Source: Clostridia bacterium (GTDB lineage: Bacteria > Bacillota > Clostridia > Oscillospirales > CAG-272). From it: a stretch of 6,538 nt of DNA. The stretch is from positions 1 through 6,538 of the forward strand of contig JAFQUL010000112.1 in NCBI GenBank assembly GCA_017408535.1, in the 5' to 3' direction. The position numbers were made by a program, and so were the translations under genes. Below the pieces are notes generated by a model. It was not told where the DNA came from and ran no database searches. It saw nothing but the letters and a program-made list of their open reading frames with translations. Positions 5,533 to 6,538 of the stretch are shown piece by piece (the first letter of the stretch is position 1; each line of letters begins with the position of its first letter).

Positions 5533-6477
5533 TTATTTATCTTCGTTTTCACGAATCAGCTTTTCCACGTTCTCGGGGGATATGTCACCCTCCATGGGAC
5601 CGAAGCCGTTGATGCCCCAGGCAGAAGCGGCAGTAGCGCGCTGTGCGCACTCTCGGAGAGGTCTGCCCTCGCAGAGCCCTGATACCATAGCGGCGTCAAA
5701 GCAATCACCGGCACCGGTGGAATCAAGGACCTCGATGGGATAAATGCCCATAGTGAAGTCCTCACTTCTTGAGATGACTCTGCAGCCCCGCTTACCGTCC
5801 TTGATGGCAACTACCTCAAGACGGTCATTCTTAAATACCTTCTCAAGTGCCTCATCAACTGTTTCGCTGTCGGTAAGCATAAGAAGCTCACCTACGCCGG
5901 GCAGAAGCACGGAGGTATTTGCGAGCACCTCTGCGATAACGCTCTTTGAGGAGTCGTCACGGAGAAGCTCGGGACGGATGTTGGGGTCAAAGGAGATCTT
6001 TGCACCTGCTGTAATAAACTTTCTTGCAGTCTTAAGAATCTCGGTACCCATAGTGGGGGATGCTGAGAGAGAGCAGCCGCAGATGTGGAGATACTCGGCG
6101 CCCACCTCACAACCGTCCTCGGGAGCGTATATCTCACCGCAGGCGGCGTTGCCGATGTGGAATATGAACTTGCGGGAACCGTCTTCAAAATATGTCACGA
6201 AGGCACAGCCGGTGGATACCTTGTCGCTTACCGTAACGTGGGAAATATCAACACCGTCCTTCTCAAGTCTCTCTGTGAGACAGCGTCCGAAATCATCGTT
6301 GCCGACAGCACCGATAATACCTGTGTCAAGGCCGAGTCTTGCAGCGCAGTCAATGAATATTGCAGGGGCACCGCTGGGGAAGGGGCCTCTGAAGTAACCG
6401 GGTTCATTTAACGGAACGCCGGTGGTAGGTCTCATTATCTCGACGAGAAGCTCGCCGATAGTCCAAATACGAGGCAT
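5533..6477 (-). CDS. PfkB/ribokinase-family sugar kinase
   Basis: This kinase transfers phosphate from ATP to a sugar or sugar derivative. The 314-residue length is normal for the family. Motifs in order are GELLVEI near the N-terminus (Gly8, Glu9), GPFPSGAPAIFIDCAARLG (31-49, in place of the common GGNVAVALARLG substrate loop), GAVGNDDFG (56-64), FDPNIRPELL (163-172), and the PfkB signature DSTGAGDCFDA (252-262) with the catalytic base Asp258 and anion hole GAGD. The substrate loop does not point to a single known specificity; fructokinase, 2-keto-3-deoxygluconate kinase, IolC-type and tagatose-phosphate kinase are all possible. The aldolase directly downstream favours a sugar that becomes a ketose bisphosphate. 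GGAG lies 8 bases before the ATG, and in-frame stops upstream fix this start. The gene belongs to a minus-strand run that seems to begin beyond the right edge. Confidence 0.92.
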   Translation of the reverse strand: MPRIWTIGELLVEIMRPTTGVPLNEPGYFRGPFPSGAPAIFIDCAARLGLDTGIIGAVGNDDFGRCLTERLEKDGVDISHVTVSDKVSTGCAFVTYFEDGSRKFIFHIGNAACGEIYAPEDGCEVGAEYLHICGCSLSASPTMGTEILKTARKFITAGAKISFDPNIRPELLRDDSSKSVIAEVLANTSVLLPGVGELLMLTDSETVDEALEKVFKNDRLEVVAIKDGKRGCRVISRSEDFTMGIYPIEVLDSTGAGDCFDAAMVSGLCEGRPLRECAQRATAASAWGINGFGPMEGDISPENVEKLIRENEDK

Positions 6478-6485
6478 TTTATATT

Positions 6486-6489
6486 CTCC
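6486..6489 (-). promoter_or_regulatory. Ribosome binding site of the sugar kinase gene
   Basis: GGAG on the minus strand, 8 bases before the ATG at 6477, supports the chosen start. Confidence 0.7.
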
Positions 6490-6502
6490 GTTCTGTCTTC
6501 AC

Positions 6503-6538
6503 TTATGCGAATGCTTTTCTCAGGAAAGCAACCGACTC
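6503..6538 (-). CDS. Possible C-terminal end of an upstream gene of the same operon
   Basis: Read from the right edge on the minus strand, one frame gives ESVAFLRKAFA followed by TAA at 6503-6505. The stop lies 25 bp before the sugar kinase start, which matches the 20-26-bp gaps between the other genes of this run, so an upstream operon member may end here. Only 11 codons are visible and another frame is also open, so this is tentative and no function can be given. Confidence 0.3.
   Translation of the reverse strand, partial: ESVAFLRKAFA

Noticed and set aside
5744..6397. Plus-strand open frame (217 codons) opposite the sugar kinase gene
   Set aside because: Its Ser/Pro/Arg-rich translation is typical of an antisense shadow, and the kinase on the other strand has all family motifs.

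Overview
The window looks like chromosomal DNA of an anaerobic, spore-forming-lineage Clostridia (Firmicutes), plausibly an Oscillospirales/Ruminococcus-type gut bacterium. This rests on strong GGAGG-type ribosome binding sites, sigma-A-like promoters, a SpoIIQ-like LytM/M23 protein behind a possible sigma-F-type promoter, ThyX for dTMP synthesis, and a YgiQ-family radical SAM protein with a long lysine-rich tail. The genus is an inference; no rRNA or marker gene is present. I saw no tRNA, rRNA, CRISPR array, insertion sequence or phage gene.

Layout: (1) 1-258, minus strand: the N-terminus of an exported protein of unknown function that runs off the left edge. It has a good RBS, a TTGACA-type promoter, and 11-bp-phased TTTACA hexamers upstream. 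(2) 422-461: a 16-bp perfect hairpin that ends (3) the minus-strand SpoIIQ-like M23 gene (469-1170). (4) 1171-1341: a divergent promoter region serving the M23 gene leftward and (5) thyX rightward (1342-2019). (6) 2025-2055: a GC-rich hairpin with a T-tract, lying between convergent genes. (7) 2071-6503: a compact minus-strand run, read right to left: the last codons of an upstream gene, a PfkB-family sugar kinase, a class II ketose-bisphosphate aldolase, ygiQ, and a small winged-helix regulator with an atypical N-terminal half. Gaps are 25, 26 and 20 bp, then a 4-bp ATGA overlap, so this is probably one transcription unit.

How the genes may work together: the kinase and aldolase form a natural pair (phosphorylate a sugar, then cleave a ketose bisphosphate to trioses), but neither substrate can be read from the sequence. 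The two downstream genes, a radical SAM enzyme of unknown role and a coupled OmpR-like DNA-binding protein without a recognisable phosphorylation site, have no obvious link to sugar metabolism. ThyX and the M23 protein are separate single-gene units. The points most worth a second look are the non-canonical ThyX signature with its three-cysteine C-terminal tail, the phospho-site-less regulator coupled to ygiQ, and the phased hexamers upstream of the left-edge gene. No clearly new multi-gene system is evident.
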